13,404 bases of DNA. Origin: Bacteroidota bacterium. GTDB taxonomy: Bacteria > Bacteroidota > Bacteroidia > Chitinophagales > Chitinophagaceae. Positions 12,501-13,404 of the stretch are shown here, piece by piece. The notes below the pieces were generated by a model that saw nothing but the letters and a program-made list of their open reading frames with translations, was not told the DNA's origin and did no database searches. Position numbers and translations under genes: made by a program. The DNA is taken from contig JAEWAC010000102.1 of assembly GCA_023391895.1 (NCBI GenBank), forward strand, positions 1 through 13,404, in the 5' to 3' direction. Numbering within the stretch: the stretch's first letter is position 1; every line of letters begins with the position of its first letter.

Positions 12501-13404
12501 AGCTTACTGGCAGTTGTATTTTCTCAACCGCTTTTGCGGTTCTTTTCAGGGCATCCCGCTCGGCATAGCGCTTAATGGTTTTCAGTTGCACGGCGGACAT
12601 CAGGCCGTGCACCGGCGGGTAATAGATGTTGCCCATAAACCATTCGGCCCACCTGGCAGAGCACTCTATTTTTGCCCGTACCACCAGGTGAGTGGCATCT
12701 TCACCAATCGGTTCCAGTACAAAAGCCCATGTGGTTTTAAAAGGCCCGCCCATTAGCTCTGCTTCTCCACCAATCACAAAATGCTTTTGAGACTCCACCT
12801 GGTATACTTCAAAAAAGCTATCCTGTTTGGGGGTGGCACTCAAATGATCGCCTGCTTTTCTATCGCCCCATGCTTCTACGATGTGATCGGTGCTCGGTAC
12901 ACCACCATGGTCCAGCCAGTCAATGCTGTACCAGCCGGCCCGGTCGCAGCCCAGTTGCATCAGGTAGCGCCATACCATAGCAGGCGGCGCTTCAATATTG
13001 ATATGATCGGTATCAGCATAACGGACATTCGGTAAAATGTCATCTCCGGCCAGCGGCTTTTTCTTATCATCGGGCAGTTCCAGCTCGCCCAGCCGGGCTT
13101 TTACATGCACCATGTTAGAGTGGCGGATCATGTTGGAAAAAATACCAATCACGTGATAATACCTTTTCAGCTTTTTCCAGCTTTCTTCATCCGTGGCCGT
13201 GGTGCGCAGCTCCAGGCTGATGGTGCTGCCCGTTAAAAAAGGCTCTACGGAAATAGACCAGGCCAGCTTACCCCAGCCGGGCTCATCAAAACCGCTAAAC
13301 GCTTCCGGTGGTATGGTGGCAAAAAGAATGGTCAGGTGCCAAAACTGCCCCACCGCACCCACCACTACTTCCTTACCCGGTGTTTCGTGCACAATCATAA
13401 AACC
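12499..13404 (-). CDS. Two-domain SRPBCC (START-like) protein, N-terminus outside the window
   Basis: The frame is open to the window edge. The first ATG (13398) lies inside a conserved ETPGKEVVVGAVGQFWHLT segment, so the start is further upstream. Counting from that ATG, residues 1-100 are the end of one SRPBCC-like domain, closing with a helix at about 70-95 (ESWKKLKRYYHVIGIFSNMIR). Residues 130-290 form a second such domain, starting INIEAPPAMVWRYLMQLGCDRAGWYSIDWLD, with GDHL and an FVLEPIGEDATHLVVRAKIE strand pair. SRPBCC folds form a cavity for hydrophobic ligands (lipids, polyketides, hormones). No catalytic residues or ligand can be named. The last residues (from about 275) form a basic helix. 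It converges with RRM paralogue 3. The family call rests on motif memory and is fairly sure. Confidence 0.75.
   Translation of the reverse strand, partial: GFMIVHETPGKEVVVGAVGQFWHLTILFATIPPEAFSGFDEPGWGKLAWSISVEPFLTGSTISLELRTTATDEESWKKLKRYYHVIGIFSNMIRHSNMVHVKARLGELELPDDKKKPLAGDDILPNVRYADTDHINIEAPPAMVWRYLMQLGCDRAGWYSIDWLDHGGVPSTDHIVEAWGDRKAGDHLSATPKQDSFFEVYQVESQKHFVIGGEAELMGGPFKTTWAFVLEPIGEDATHLVVRAKIECSARWAEWFMGNIYYPPVHGLMSAVQLKTIKRYAERDALKRTAKAVEKIQLPVS

Overview
The window looks like chromosomal DNA of a Bacteroidota bacterium, most likely of the Chitinophagaceae or a close relative. Four things suggest this: the protein families present (SPW-repeat protein, ROK kinase with a Bacteroidota-style motif, ArsM of the Bacteroidota type, small RRM proteins), A-rich leaders without clear Shine-Dalgarno sequences, occasional TAnnTTTG-like -7 boxes, and moderate GC content. 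This placement is inference. No tRNA, rRNA, transposase, integrase or CRISPR array was seen. Layout, left to right. (1) 1-2938, carbohydrate block: the 3' part of a Gfo/Idh/MocA oxidoreductase (+), then a ROK-family sugar kinase (-) divergent from a NagB-type glucosamine-6-phosphate deaminase (+). Kinase and deaminase suggest amino-sugar use. (2) 3083-4261: a papain-like cysteine protease resembling the AvrRpt2/C70 family, with a long uncharacterised C-terminal half. (3) 4624-6835, minus strand: a calcineurin-like phosphoesterase, then an arsenic unit read arsR to arsM. Near-identical 16-bp palindromes lie upstream of both arsR and arsM. (4) 7113-8691: an SPW-repeat membrane protein and a three-His-box acyl desaturase. 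(5) 8871-12312: three small single-RRM RNA-binding proteins (one minus, two plus), a 44-residue ORF downstream of the first RRM gene, a KAS III-like ketoacyl synthase and a 90-residue unknown. (6) 12499-13404 (-): the C-terminal part of a protein with two SRPBCC-like domains, cut by the window edge. Most genes look monocistronic. Several are followed by strong hairpins, some with T-tracts. A short sequence close to CTTTCAAAAGTCCATATGG recurs at seven loci, outside recognisable genes, singly or as hairpin arms. It is the main structure not explained by the genes. The other leading observations are the three RRM paralogues, whose RNA-contacting aromatic positions differ in register, the C70-like protease, and a small ORF whose start codon sits inside a hairpin. 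A cold or membrane-fluidity theme (desaturase, ketoacyl synthase, RRM proteins) is possible but is inference only.
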